A stretch of DNA of 15,346 nt from an uncultured cyanobacterium (GTDB lineage: Bacteria > Cyanobacteriota > Cyanobacteriia > Cyanobacteriales > Geitlerinemataceae). The stretch is from assembly GCA_937121005.1 (NCBI GenBank), contig CAKZKB010000552.1, forward strand, positions 1 to 15,346. The letters are read 5' to 3'. The notes under the pieces are model-generated. The model was not told the origin of the DNA and made no database searches. It saw only the letters and a list, made by a program, of their open reading frames with translations. Of this stretch, positions 7,139 through 13,442 are shown one piece after another. Made by a program: the position numbers and the translations under genes. Within the stretch, counting starts at the first letter, position 1. Every line of letters starts with the position of its first letter.

Positions 7139-7209
7139 CAACCGCTTCGCGGAATTAAAAATTAAAAATTAAAAATTTAGACCATAAGTCTAAAGCCAGG
7201 GGCTTGTTT
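7139..7209. repeat. Composite repeat, short form: CCGC hairpin, AATTAAA array, TTTAGAC hairpin
   Basis: The order is CCGC-TTC-GCGG (7142-7152), 3.6 copies of AATTAAA (7153-7177), then TTTAGAC-CATAA-GTCTAAA (7176-7194) and the tail GCCAGGGGCTTGT. The same order recurs at 13443-13565 with a 55-bp insertion. The two stems of the last hairpin are conserved while the loop differs. Confidence 0.8.
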
Positions 7210-7217
7210 GGTAAGTA

Positions 7218-7318
7218 ATACCATTTTCCGAAAATAGCGTTACCCTTCAATTTGGGCGAACGCCGTTCTCCCCTACATCCCGATTCCAATCTGTTGCATT
7301 AATTCTGGAAATTGGTAT
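7218..7318. mobile_element. 101-bp MITE-like element, copy A
   Basis: It begins ATACCATTTTCC and ends GGAAATTGGTAT, imperfect terminal inverted repeats of about 16 bp. A second copy of the same length lies at 10259-10359. The first 20 and last 27 bp are identical between the copies and the middle has diverged, about 82% identity overall by eye. An internal inverted repeat (GGGCGAAC-GCC-GTTCTCCC) has one mismatch here. It has no coding capacity. From 7319 to the next gene at 7462 I see nothing definite. Confidence 0.75.
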
Positions 7319-7461
7319 AAGAGCATCTCGCTCCCAAAATTTCTCATAAAACTCATCCGAAAGAACGATGCAGGCTGCTAAAGTTTCCGTCTGAGGTTAG
7401 ATTTACAAACGCCCGATCCTAGTGTTTGATAGATTACATAGACTTGAAGCTCGCCAGCGAA

Positions 7462-7671
7462 ATGTTTATGAAAATGCGATCGGACACAAATCTATGCTGT
7501 CGCCACTGCCACCATTACGAGCCGAAAGGACGTAGAGGCGGCTTTTGCCAACAGTTAAGCGTTTCCGTGCGCGGAAACTGGCAAGCGTGCCATCTGTGTA
7601 CCATTTCGTTTTCTGAAACCCAAATCGCCAGCGATCGCCGCCAGCGAGTCTCCCTCCCTACCGCCTCCTAA
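7462..7671 (+). CDS. Small Cys-rich protein, putative metal-binding
   Basis: A 69-aa protein from the ATG at 7462 (the frame is open to a TTG at 7426, which I consider too far upstream). It has CRHCHHYEP near the start, GFCQQL in the middle and ACHLC later: cysteines at 12, 13, 16, 29, 43 and 46, suggesting two CxxC knuckles that bind zinc or an Fe-S cluster. The phrase PKGRRGGFCQQLSV looks like a conserved cyanobacterial mini-protein, but I cannot name a function. Three closely spaced ATGs (7462, 7468, 7474) make the exact start uncertain. It is 5 bp upstream of the DUF1830 gene and probably cotranscribed with it. Confidence 0.65.
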   Translation: MFMKMRSDTNLCCRHCHHYEPKGRRGGFCQQLSVSVRGNWQACHLCTISFSETQIASDRRQRVSLPTAS

Positions 7672-7676
7672 AACCG

Positions 7677-7943
7677 ATGAACGCCGCTTTGACAACCGTT
7701 TCTAAACTCGATCGCTCCATTACTTGCTACTACGCTAACACCAGCCAAAAGCTGCAAATTGTGCGCATCGATACCGACAGTAAAAACAGTTTTGAAAAAG
7801 TCGCTTTTCCTGGAGAGCGGCTCCTTTTTAACGCTCGTCGCGACGATCGCCTAGAAGTGTACGTCGCCACCGATACCCAACCCGTACTCAGCCATCGCAT
7901 CGAATGCGATCGCCTGCAAATTCAAGAACCCGCCATCGCTTAA
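7677..7943 (+). CDS. DUF1830 domain protein
   Basis: An 88-aa soluble protein of unknown function. The pattern ITCYYANTSQKLQIVRI, then FEKVAFPGERLLFNA, LEVYVAT, and HRIECDRLQI matches the cyanobacterial DUF1830 family in order and length. It is predicted to be an all-beta fold: short strands alternate with turns, with no transmembrane segment. The gene sits 5 bp after the Cys-rich mini-protein and directly abuts the phospholipase D-like gene, whose TTG follows its TAA with no gap. The three most likely form one transcript. Confidence 0.8.
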   Translation: MNAALTTVSKLDRSITCYYANTSQKLQIVRIDTDSKNSFEKVAFPGERLLFNARRDDRLEVYVATDTQPVLSHRIECDRLQIQEPAIA

Positions 7944-9224
7944 TTGACTCTCGTGCAACTGGTAACAACAATTGCTACGAGCAGTGCCGCCGTTCTGCTC
8001 GTTATTCTCATCAGTTTGTATCTTGCGGGGGCATTTCGCCGTCGCATCGAATACCGTTTTGCTAATATTCCCGCACCGAGCGATCGCAACTTTGCTACCG
8101 TCGTCGCTCGCCTGTCCGACTCCATTTTAGTCCATAGCGAAGTGACTGGGTTTTGGGTAGAAGCCGATGACATTTTTGCGGCTCGCACCGAAGCAATTTT
8201 AAGCGCTCGCCGTACCCTGCATTTTGAAACCTATGAAATGGATCCGGGCAAACGCGCCAACGACTTTGCCGATCTGTTAATCGATCGCGCTAAAGCTGGA
8301 GTCAAAGTGCAAATTGTCGCTGATGGCGTGGGTTCAAAGGAAATCTCTCCAGCCTACTGGAAACGGTTGCGGCGATCGGGGGTAGACGTGCGGTTTTTCC
8401 ACCGTTTCCGGCCGCGATCGCCCGCCGATAACCTAGCACGAACCCATCGCAAAATCTTGGCGATCGATGGCGAAACCGCCCTCATTGGCGGTGCGGGAAT
8501 TGCCGATATGTGGGATGGAAAAGGCTTCGGCGGCTATCCCTGGCTCGATTTCGAGGTACGCCTGCGCGGTTCCGTCGTTGGTTTTATTGAAGGCACGTTT
8601 GCCCAACATTGGAGTTACGCTGGAGGGACGATCGACGCGAGCGAATTTGCCCTTAGCGTTGAAGATGGAACCGGAACCCTCACCGTTGCGACTTCCGGCG
8701 ATCCCCTCTATCGTTATTCTCCTATCGATGCCTTATTTCAACTTTGTATTGCTTCGGCTCGCCATCGCTTGTGGATCGCCAGTCCTTACTTCATCCCCAA
8801 CGACGATTTACGTCGCGATCTGATTGAAGTGGCGCGGCGGGGAGTACAAGTTCGCCTGCTAACAATGGGGCCAAAAAACGATCGCGCCTATGCTTACTAC
8901 GTGGCTCGGGAATGCTATCGCACCCTACTCGAGGCCGGGGTAGAGATCTACGAATACCACCCGAGCATGATGCACGCCAAAGCTATTTTAGTCGATAATG
9001 ATTGGGTGAGTTTCGGTAGCGCCAACTTTGACCCTCGCAGTTTGTTTCTCAACGACGAATTAAACTTTTCTTTAGGCGATCGTCAACTTATTACTCATAT
9101 CGAAACCTTTTTTAAGGGAGCCTTTGAGAATAGCACCTTCATCGATCGCGCCTCTTGGAAAAAACGACCTCTCTGGCAACAGGCGATCGGGCGCTTGGGT
9201 TTGCTCGCCCAAAGGCAACTTTAA
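7944..9224 (+). CDS. Phospholipase D / cardiolipin synthase-like membrane protein
   Basis: Predicted phosphatidyltransferase or phospholipase, 426 aa. One N-terminal transmembrane helix (about residues 8-30) anchors it, with the catalytic part following. Two complete HKD motifs are present: H168-x-K170-x4-D175 (HRKILAIDGETALIGG) and H344-x-K346-x4-D351 (HAKAILVDNDWVSFGS), both followed by the usual Gly/Ser. SPYFIPNDDLRRDL and GVQVRLLTMGPKNDR are typical of bacterial ClsA/ClsB-type enzymes. The arrangement suggests cardiolipin synthase or a transphosphatidylase, but substrate is inference. The TTG at 7944 follows the DUF1830 stop directly; a GTG at 7953 is an alternative start. A G-rich tract and heptamer repeats follow the gene. 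Confidence 0.9.
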   Translation: MTLVQLVTTIATSSAAVLLVILISLYLAGAFRRRIEYRFANIPAPSDRNFATVVARLSDSILVHSEVTGFWVEADDIFAARTEAILSARRTLHFETYEMDPGKRANDFADLLIDRAKAGVKVQIVADGVGSKEISPAYWKRLRRSGVDVRFFHRFRPRSPADNLARTHRKILAIDGETALIGGAGIADMWDGKGFGGYPWLDFEVRLRGSVVGFIEGTFAQHWSYAGGTIDASEFALSVEDGTGTLTVATSGDPLYRYSPIDALFQLCIASARHRLWIASPYFIPNDDLRRDLIEVARRGVQVRLLTMGPKNDRAYAYYVARECYRTLLEAGVEIYEYHPSMMHAKAILVDNDWVSFGSANFDPRSLFLNDELNFSLGDRQLITHIETFFKGAFENSTFIDRASWKKRPLWQQAIGRLGLLAQRQL

Positions 9225-9259
9225 GGTCGTGCCGATCGATGACTGGTTTTAAGAGGCTT

Positions 9260-9287
9260 GGGGGTTTGGGGGTTTGGGGAATTAGGG
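9260..9287 (+). other. Potential G-quadruplex tract
   Basis: Four G-runs of 5, 5, 4 and 3 are separated by loops TTT, TTT and AATTA. They fit the canonical four-tract rule on the + strand, in the transcribed gap between the PLD-like and DUF1206 genes. Confidence 0.55.
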
Positions 9288-9315
9288 AGAAATTAATATT
9301 CATCCTTCATCCTTG

Positions 9316-9371
9316 AAACCTAACCCCTAAAACCTAATCCCTAAAACCTAAAACCTAAAACCTAAAACCTA
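9316..9371. repeat. Heptanucleotide array AAACCTA (STRR type), 8 copies
   Basis: Eight consecutive 7-mers run up to the ribosome-binding site of the DUF1206 gene. Six are exact AAACCTA; the second and fourth units are ACCCCTA and ATCCCTA. A short CATCCTT pair lies at 9301-9314. Array length may vary between strains. Confidence 0.9.
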
Positions 9372-9388
9372 ACCAAGGAGATACCTTT

Positions 9389-10195
9389 ATGTGGATTGAA
9401 AAACTCGCTCGCTTAGGATGTGCCACCAAAGCACTTGTTTATTTCATTGTCGGCGGTTTAGCCTTGCAACTGGCCGTCGGCACGGGAGGACGCACCACCG
9501 GATCCAGTGGAGCCTTGCATACGATCGCCGCTCAACCCTTCGGTCAAATTATTTTAGCCGTTGTCGCTTTGGGACTGTTCGGTTACGCTCTGTGGCGCGT
9601 CCTCGAAGCCATCGTCAACCCCGACAGCAAAAGTAACGAAGCCAAAGACATCGGCCGTCGCTTGGCGTATTTCGGTAGCGGCGTGGCTTATCTGGGGTTG
9701 GCGATCGCGGCCGGAAATCTGGCCCTCGGCAATGGTGGCGGTGGGGGTCGCTCCGCCGACGACTGGACAGCGACGCTGATGCGACAACCCTTCGGCCGCT
9801 GGTTGGTGGCCATTGCTGGCATTGTTGTCATCGGTCTGGGCATTTACTTTCTCTATCGCGCCTACCAACACAAATCGCGACGCAAGCTCGACATGATGCA
9901 AGTGCGCGACGAGAATACCGAGTGGGCCGTGCAGGTAGGACGCATCGGCGTGGCCGCTCGCGGTTTCGTTTTCGGACTCATCGGCTGGTTTTTGCTAACT
10001 GCGGCCCGCCAAGCCGACCCTAGCGAGGCCCGAGGCTTAGATGGGATATTGCAAACTGTAGCGGCCCAACCGTTCGGGAAAATTTTACTCGGAATTGTCG
10101 CTTTGGGACTGATTGCTTACAGTTTTCATATGTTGGTGCAGGCTCGCTATCGGCGAATGGCCGCCGCCAAGGAAGCCGATCGCCAAGCCAGTTAA
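9389..10195 (+). CDS. DUF1206 integral membrane protein
   Basis: A 268-aa protein with six predicted transmembrane helices in three repeated two-helix modules. Modules begin at RLGCATKALVYFIVGGLAL (about residue 8), RLAYFGSGVAYLGLAIAAG (about 90) and RIGVAARGFVFGLIGWFLL (about 190). The first and third modules also share AAQPFG and VVALG/IVALGL phrases, consistent with internal triplication. This is the DUF1206 architecture; function is unknown. An AAGGAG at 9375-9380 is 8 nt before the ATG, a strong start. The stop codon lies inside a 15-bp direct duplication that begins a repeat region. Confidence 0.9.
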   Translation: MWIEKLARLGCATKALVYFIVGGLALQLAVGTGGRTTGSSGALHTIAAQPFGQIILAVVALGLFGYALWRVLEAIVNPDSKSNEAKDIGRRLAYFGSGVAYLGLAIAAGNLALGNGGGGGRSADDWTATLMRQPFGRWLVAIAGIVVIGLGIYFLYRAYQHKSRRKLDMMQVRDENTEWAVQVGRIGVAARGFVFGLIGWFLLTAARQADPSEARGLDGILQTVAAQPFGKILLGIVALGLIAYSFHMLVQARYRRMAAAKEADRQAS

Positions 10196-10250
10196 GAGTT
10201 CACCAGTTAAGAGTTCAGAATTCAGAATTCACCAGTTCAGAATTCAAAAT
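10188..10250. repeat. Heptamer-derived repeat tract, left arm around MITE copy B
   Basis: CCAGTTAAGAGTTCA occurs twice in tandem (10188-10202 and 10203-10217), the first copy containing the DUF1206 stop. It is followed by CAGAATT-type heptamers and GAATTCAAAATT, which is inverted relative to the tract on the other side of the MITE-like element. Confidence 0.8.
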
Positions 10251-10258
10251 TACGACTT

Positions 10259-10359
10259 ATACCATTTTCCGAAAATAGTGTTACACTTTGGATTGGGCAA
10301 ACGCCGTTTGCCCCTACATGGGCGTTTTTATGTGTTGCATTAATTCTGGAAATTGGTAT
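10259..10359. mobile_element. 101-bp MITE-like element, copy B
   Basis: Same length and same ends as copy A at 7218-7318. The internal inverted repeat is perfect here: GGGCAAAC-GCC-GTTTGCCC. Terminal inverted repeats are ATACCATTTTCC and GGAAATTGGTAT. No clear target duplication can be fixed because both flanks are AT-rich repeats. Confidence 0.75.
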
Positions 10360-10365
10360 TACCCT

Positions 10366-10393
10366 TTTTGAATTTTGAATTTTGCATTTTGAA
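10366..10393. repeat. Heptamer array TTTTGAA, right arm around MITE copy B
   Basis: Four 7-mers: TTTTGAA, TTTTGAA, TTTTGCA, TTTTGAA. They are complementary to the GAATTCAAAATT tract on the left of the element, so the whole 10230-10396 segment could form one long hairpin. Confidence 0.8.
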
Positions 10394-10431
10394 TTCCTCG
10401 TAGAGGTAGGTATTCTCAGTCAAAGTAGCCA

Positions 10432-11532
10432 ATGAAGGAGACACTATTAATCGGTTTGGGATTCTTGTTAGTGGGACTTGTCGCCGCCGACATGGTGACA
10501 ACCACGCTGACTGTTGATGGCGGTGGCATTCTCACCAACTGGCTTTCCAATGGAGTTTGGCGGCTGATGTTAAAACTGCATCGCGGTCGCCGGAAACATC
10601 GCTGGTTGACGATGACAGGTTGGTTCTTGCTCGTCAGTATCGCCGTTTTGTGGCTGGTGGTGACGTGGTTGGGTTGGACGCTGGTCTTTAGCGCGTCCCT
10701 CAATGCGGTGGTGAACGCCAGTAACGACCTACCAGCCAATGTTTGGGAACGCATTTATTTTACGGGATACACCCTCTCGACGTTGGGACAAGGGGACTAC
10801 CAACCCGAAGGAACGCTGTGGCAAATCGGGACAGCGATCGCGTCAGCGAATGGCTTCTTTTTGGTGACGTTGGCGATCGCCTACTTGCTTCCTGTCGTCG
10901 GTGCGGCCATCGAAAAGCGTAGTTTGTCGGTTTATTTAGCCGCTTTGGGCAAAACCGCCGACGAGATTATTTTGCGGGCCTGGAATGGTAAGAATTTCGG
11001 CCAGTTCGACCAACATTTAATCGCCCTGGCCCCGATGCTGTCTCGCATGGGAGAAAGCCATCTCGCTTATCCGATTTTGCACTATTTCCATAGCGGCGAT
11101 CGCCTGCGATCGCTCCCTCTGAGTCTTTGCGCCCTCGACGAAGCCTTAACCCTGATGCAGTACGGTATCGCCCCAGACGCGCGCCCGGATCCGGCGGCCC
11201 TAAAAGCGGCGCGTCGAGCCAGTGCTGCATTTTTGCGTACCCTAAAAGGAGTCTATCTCAAACCCAGTTCGGACGTGCCGCCGTTCCCCTCTTTAGACAG
11301 AATCCGCGATCGCGGTATTCCCACTGTCAGCGACGCAGAGTTACAAACCGCCATCGACAATCTCGATCGCCGTCGCAGTTTGCTCGTCGCCTTGCTGTAC
11401 GCCGACGGCTGGACGTGGGAAGATATTTCCACTACCCCCACTGACGGCTGGAAAAGCGTCGCCGATCGCTATGCGTGGGACAATGCCGATGGTAGCGAGA
11501 CTCCCCATCCCCACGACAACATCCCGGAATGA
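10432..11532 (+). CDS. Two-TM potassium-channel-like protein with C-terminal soluble domain
   Basis: A predicted 366-aa ion channel subunit. Helices lie at about residues 5-25 (possibly re-entrant), 62-84 and 135-158. Between the last two is a pore loop, WERIYFTGYTLSTLGQGDYQ, whose TLGQGD (117-122) corresponds to the TxGxGD potassium filter, with Leu and Gln at the variable positions. Residues 160-366 are a cytosolic, helical, Arg/Asp-rich domain with no RCK (TrkA-N) GxGxxG motif, so gating is unlike MthK-type channels. It resembles cyanobacterial proteins of the Ion_trans_2 kind. The ATG at 10432 has no obvious ribosome-binding site. It follows repeats and precedes another heptamer array. 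Confidence 0.8.
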   Translation: MKETLLIGLGFLLVGLVAADMVTTTLTVDGGGILTNWLSNGVWRLMLKLHRGRRKHRWLTMTGWFLLVSIAVLWLVVTWLGWTLVFSASLNAVVNASNDLPANVWERIYFTGYTLSTLGQGDYQPEGTLWQIGTAIASANGFFLVTLAIAYLLPVVGAAIEKRSLSVYLAALGKTADEIILRAWNGKNFGQFDQHLIALAPMLSRMGESHLAYPILHYFHSGDRLRSLPLSLCALDEALTLMQYGIAPDARPDPAALKAARRASAAFLRTLKGVYLKPSSDVPPFPSLDRIRDRGIPTVSDAELQTAIDNLDRRRSLLVALLYADGWTWEDISTTPTDGWKSVADRYAWDNADGSETPHPHDNIPE

Positions 11533-11567
11533 AGGTCGATCGATCCACATGAGGCGTAAGGCGCAAA

Positions 11568-11612
11568 TTTTGAATTTTGAATTTTGAATTTTTAATTGGA
11601 GCAAAGCGACTG
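11568..11612. repeat. Heptamer array TTTTGAA with conserved tail
   Basis: Three exact TTTTGAA units and one TTTTTAA (11568-11595) are followed by TGGAGCAAAGCGACTG (11597-11612). The tail matches 14 of 16 bases of the tail at 120-135. The array runs into the presumed 5' end of the DUF421 gene and offers its GGAG. Confidence 0.85.
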
Positions 11613-12101
11613 AGTTTACTCGATCGCGCTTTCGGACTCAACAGCGACTCGTTGGCGATCGAGCAAATGATGCTGCGAGCCGCAGTGGTCTATGTTTTTG
11701 CCCTGCTGATGGTACGCTTGGGGGGCGATCGACGCTTTGCGGGCAAGCACGCCGCCTTCGACGTACTACTGGCGGTGATTCTCGGTTCCACCTTCAGCCG
11801 CGCCATCACCGGAACCGTGCCCTTTTTTCCCGCACTGGCGGCGGCGGCGGTTTTAGTCGGGTTGCACTGGTTTTTTGCCGCGATCGCCTTTCGCAGCCAT
11901 CGCTTCGAGGGTTTAATTAAAGGGGAAGCCGAGGTGTTAATCCGCGACGGTCAAATTTGCCCTCGGGCCTTGCAGCGCAATAAAATCACCCGCAAAGAGC
12001 TAGAATCGGCTCTACTGCAAGCCAACGCCACCGATCCGTCCCAAGTGAAGCTGGCGCGCTTAGAAACGAGCGGAACCATTAGCGTCCTTACCCATCAGTA
12101 G
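11610..12101 (+). CDS. DUF421 / YetF-like membrane protein, 5' end affected by a repeat
   Basis: Short YetF-type protein. Three helices (MMLRAAVVYVFALLMVRLGG, AAFDVLLAVILGSTFSRAI, and FFPALAAAAVLVGLHWFFAA) are followed by a cytosolic C-terminal domain (FEGLIKGEAEVLIRDGQICP to SGTISVLTHQ) characteristic of DUF421. Its function is unknown; related YetF/YdfS proteins of Bacillus are linked to spore germination. Start is a problem. Homology appears to begin upstream of the first ATG (11667), around LSLLDRAFGL, but the only starts there are CTG 11610, 8 nt after a GGAG, and TTG codons. The frame continues upstream into the heptamer array. The N-terminus may have been replaced by the repeat. Confidence 0.8.
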   Translation: MSLLDRAFGLNSDSLAIEQMMLRAAVVYVFALLMVRLGGDRRFAGKHAAFDVLLAVILGSTFSRAITGTVPFFPALAAAAVLVGLHWFFAAIAFRSHRFEGLIKGEAEVLIRDGQICPRALQRNKITRKELESALLQANATDPSQVKLARLETSGTISVLTHQ

Positions 12102-12180
12102 CAGTAGGCGATCGCTTCTGCAACAGTCCAAACATCCGGGCCCTGCCGTTGCAGACTTGATAATATAAAGATGGTAAACT

Positions 12181-12194
12181 CAGTAAACTTACTG
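12181..12194. promoter_or_regulatory. Inverted repeat before lptA, possible operator
   Basis: CAGTAA-AC-TTACTG ends 11 nt before the lptA ATG. It also overlaps a direct repeat of GTAAACT (12174-12180 and 12183-12189). It could be an operator or chance; no protein can be assigned. Confidence 0.25.
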
Positions 12195-12205
12195 TATCGC
12201 GCCCG

Positions 12206-12667
12206 ATGAAGCACTTGACTCGACTGCTGTTAAAGTGGCGTTTGGGAATCGCCCTAATGCTGCCTCTGGCGATCGTTGGAGCCAGCAGCCTCCCCACCTA
12301 TTCCCAAATCGGTGGCAACCGCTCCCTCACCGTCCGTTCCGACGTGCAAGAAGCCGACGCACGCACGGGGATTATTACCGCTCGCGGTAACGTCCAGATT
12401 AACTACCCGGCGCGAGATTTGCAAGCCACCGCCAACCAAGCTCAATATTATAGTCGCGAACGCCGCCTGGTGTTGAGCGGAAACGTCTACGTTTTGCAAC
12501 AGGGAAACAGCATTCGCGGCGAAGTCGTCACCTACAACATTGACGAAGGGTTGTTTGTGGCTCAACCTCAACCTAACCGCCAAGTGGAATCGATTTATTT
12601 GATTCCCGAAAATACTCAGTTCGCTGCCCCTGCGCCGCCCCCTGCCTTACCCCCGGCGGGACAGTAA
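12206..12667 (+). CDS. lptA: LptA/OstA-like periplasmic LPS transport protein
   Basis: A 153-aa exported protein of the OstA/LptA family, which forms the periplasmic bridge for lipopolysaccharide between the inner-membrane ABC transporter and LptD. It has a signal peptide (basic start, hydrophobic LGIALMLPLAIVGASSL) and then a short beta-jellyroll domain: SLTVRSDVQEADARTGIITA, then GNVQINYPARDLQATANQAQ, then LSGNVYVLQQGNSIRGEVVTYN. The C-terminal PAPPPALPPAGQ is low complexity. Sequence is diverged from the proteobacterial protein, but the downstream lptB, 26 bp away on the same strand, supports the call. No Shine-Dalgarno is visible before the ATG. Confidence 0.82.
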   Translation: MKHLTRLLLKWRLGIALMLPLAIVGASSLPTYSQIGGNRSLTVRSDVQEADARTGIITARGNVQINYPARDLQATANQAQYYSRERRLVLSGNVYVLQQGNSIRGEVVTYNIDEGLFVAQPQPNRQVESIYLIPENTQFAAPAPPPALPPAGQ

Positions 12668-12693
12668 AAACCTGGGGTTGGTAGGTTGAAAGC

Positions 12694-13422
12694 GTGAAAA
12701 TCGTACTCCAAGACATTCACAAATCTTATAACAAACGCGCCGTTTTGTGTCGCGTCAATCTTTCTGTGGCACGCGGAGAAATTGTCGGTTTGCTCGGCCC
12801 CAACGGTGCGGGTAAGACTACCACCTTCGGGGCGATTATGGGTTGGGTGAAACCCGATCGCGGTACAGTTTGGTTAGAGGGAACTGATATCACCCCTTTA
12901 GCGGCTCACAAGCGAGCCCGGTTGGGTATCGGATATCTATCTCAAGATGCGAGTATTTTCCGCAATTTGACCGTGCGCGAAAATATTTTGCTGGTACTCG
13001 AAGAAACAGGCGTTCCTCGCCACGAATGGCACAAGCGCACGCAGGATTTACTTGCTGAATTTCATTTAGAAAAAGTAGCCCGAACCATTGGCGATCGCGT
13101 TTCCGGTGGCGAACGACGGCGCACGGAATTGGCTCGATGTCTGGCCGCCGGACGCAGCGAACCGCTATTTTTATTGTTAGACGAACCCTTCGCCGGAATC
13201 GATCCGATCGCGGTGGCTGATATCCAAAATTTAATTGCCAACTTGCGCGATCGTAACATTGGCATTCTGATTACCGACCACAACGTGCGCGAAACCTTAG
13301 CCATTACCGATCGCGCCTACATTCTTCGCGATGGGGAAATTTTAGCCTCCGGCGATGCCGAAGAACTGTACGACAATCCTCTCGTGCGTCAATATTATTT
13401 AGGGGAACGCTTCCAACGCTGA
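12694..13422 (+). CDS. lptB: LPS export ABC transporter ATPase LptB
   Basis: A 242-aa cytosolic ATPase that powers LPS extraction from the inner membrane. All ABC motifs are intact: Walker A GPNGAGKTTT (about residues 37-46), Q-loop in YLSQDASIFRNLTV, signature VSGGERRRTELARCLA, Walker B FLLLDEPFAGIDP, and H-loop ITDHNVRE. SQDASIFRNLTVRENI and the C-terminal NPLVRQYYLGERF are specific to LptB rather than to LivG/LivF. The start is a GTG at 12694 with a weak AGGTTG upstream. It forms an operon with the lptA-like gene. The LptF/G permease, which often follows in cyanobacteria, is absent here; the next gene is convergent. Confidence 0.93.
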   Translation: MKIVLQDIHKSYNKRAVLCRVNLSVARGEIVGLLGPNGAGKTTTFGAIMGWVKPDRGTVWLEGTDITPLAAHKRARLGIGYLSQDASIFRNLTVRENILLVLEETGVPRHEWHKRTQDLLAEFHLEKVARTIGDRVSGGERRRTELARCLAAGRSEPLFLLLDEPFAGIDPIAVADIQNLIANLRDRNIGILITDHNVRETLAITDRAYILRDGEILASGDAEELYDNPLVRQYYLGERFQR

Positions 13423-13442
13423 TCGGCATCGGGAAGGTGGTC

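Noticed and set aside
6888..7141. Open minus-strand frames across the 70-bp repeats giving repeating peptides
   Set aside because: The peptides only mirror the DNA repeat, the length is set by the repeat number, and there is no ribosome-binding site or family resemblance.
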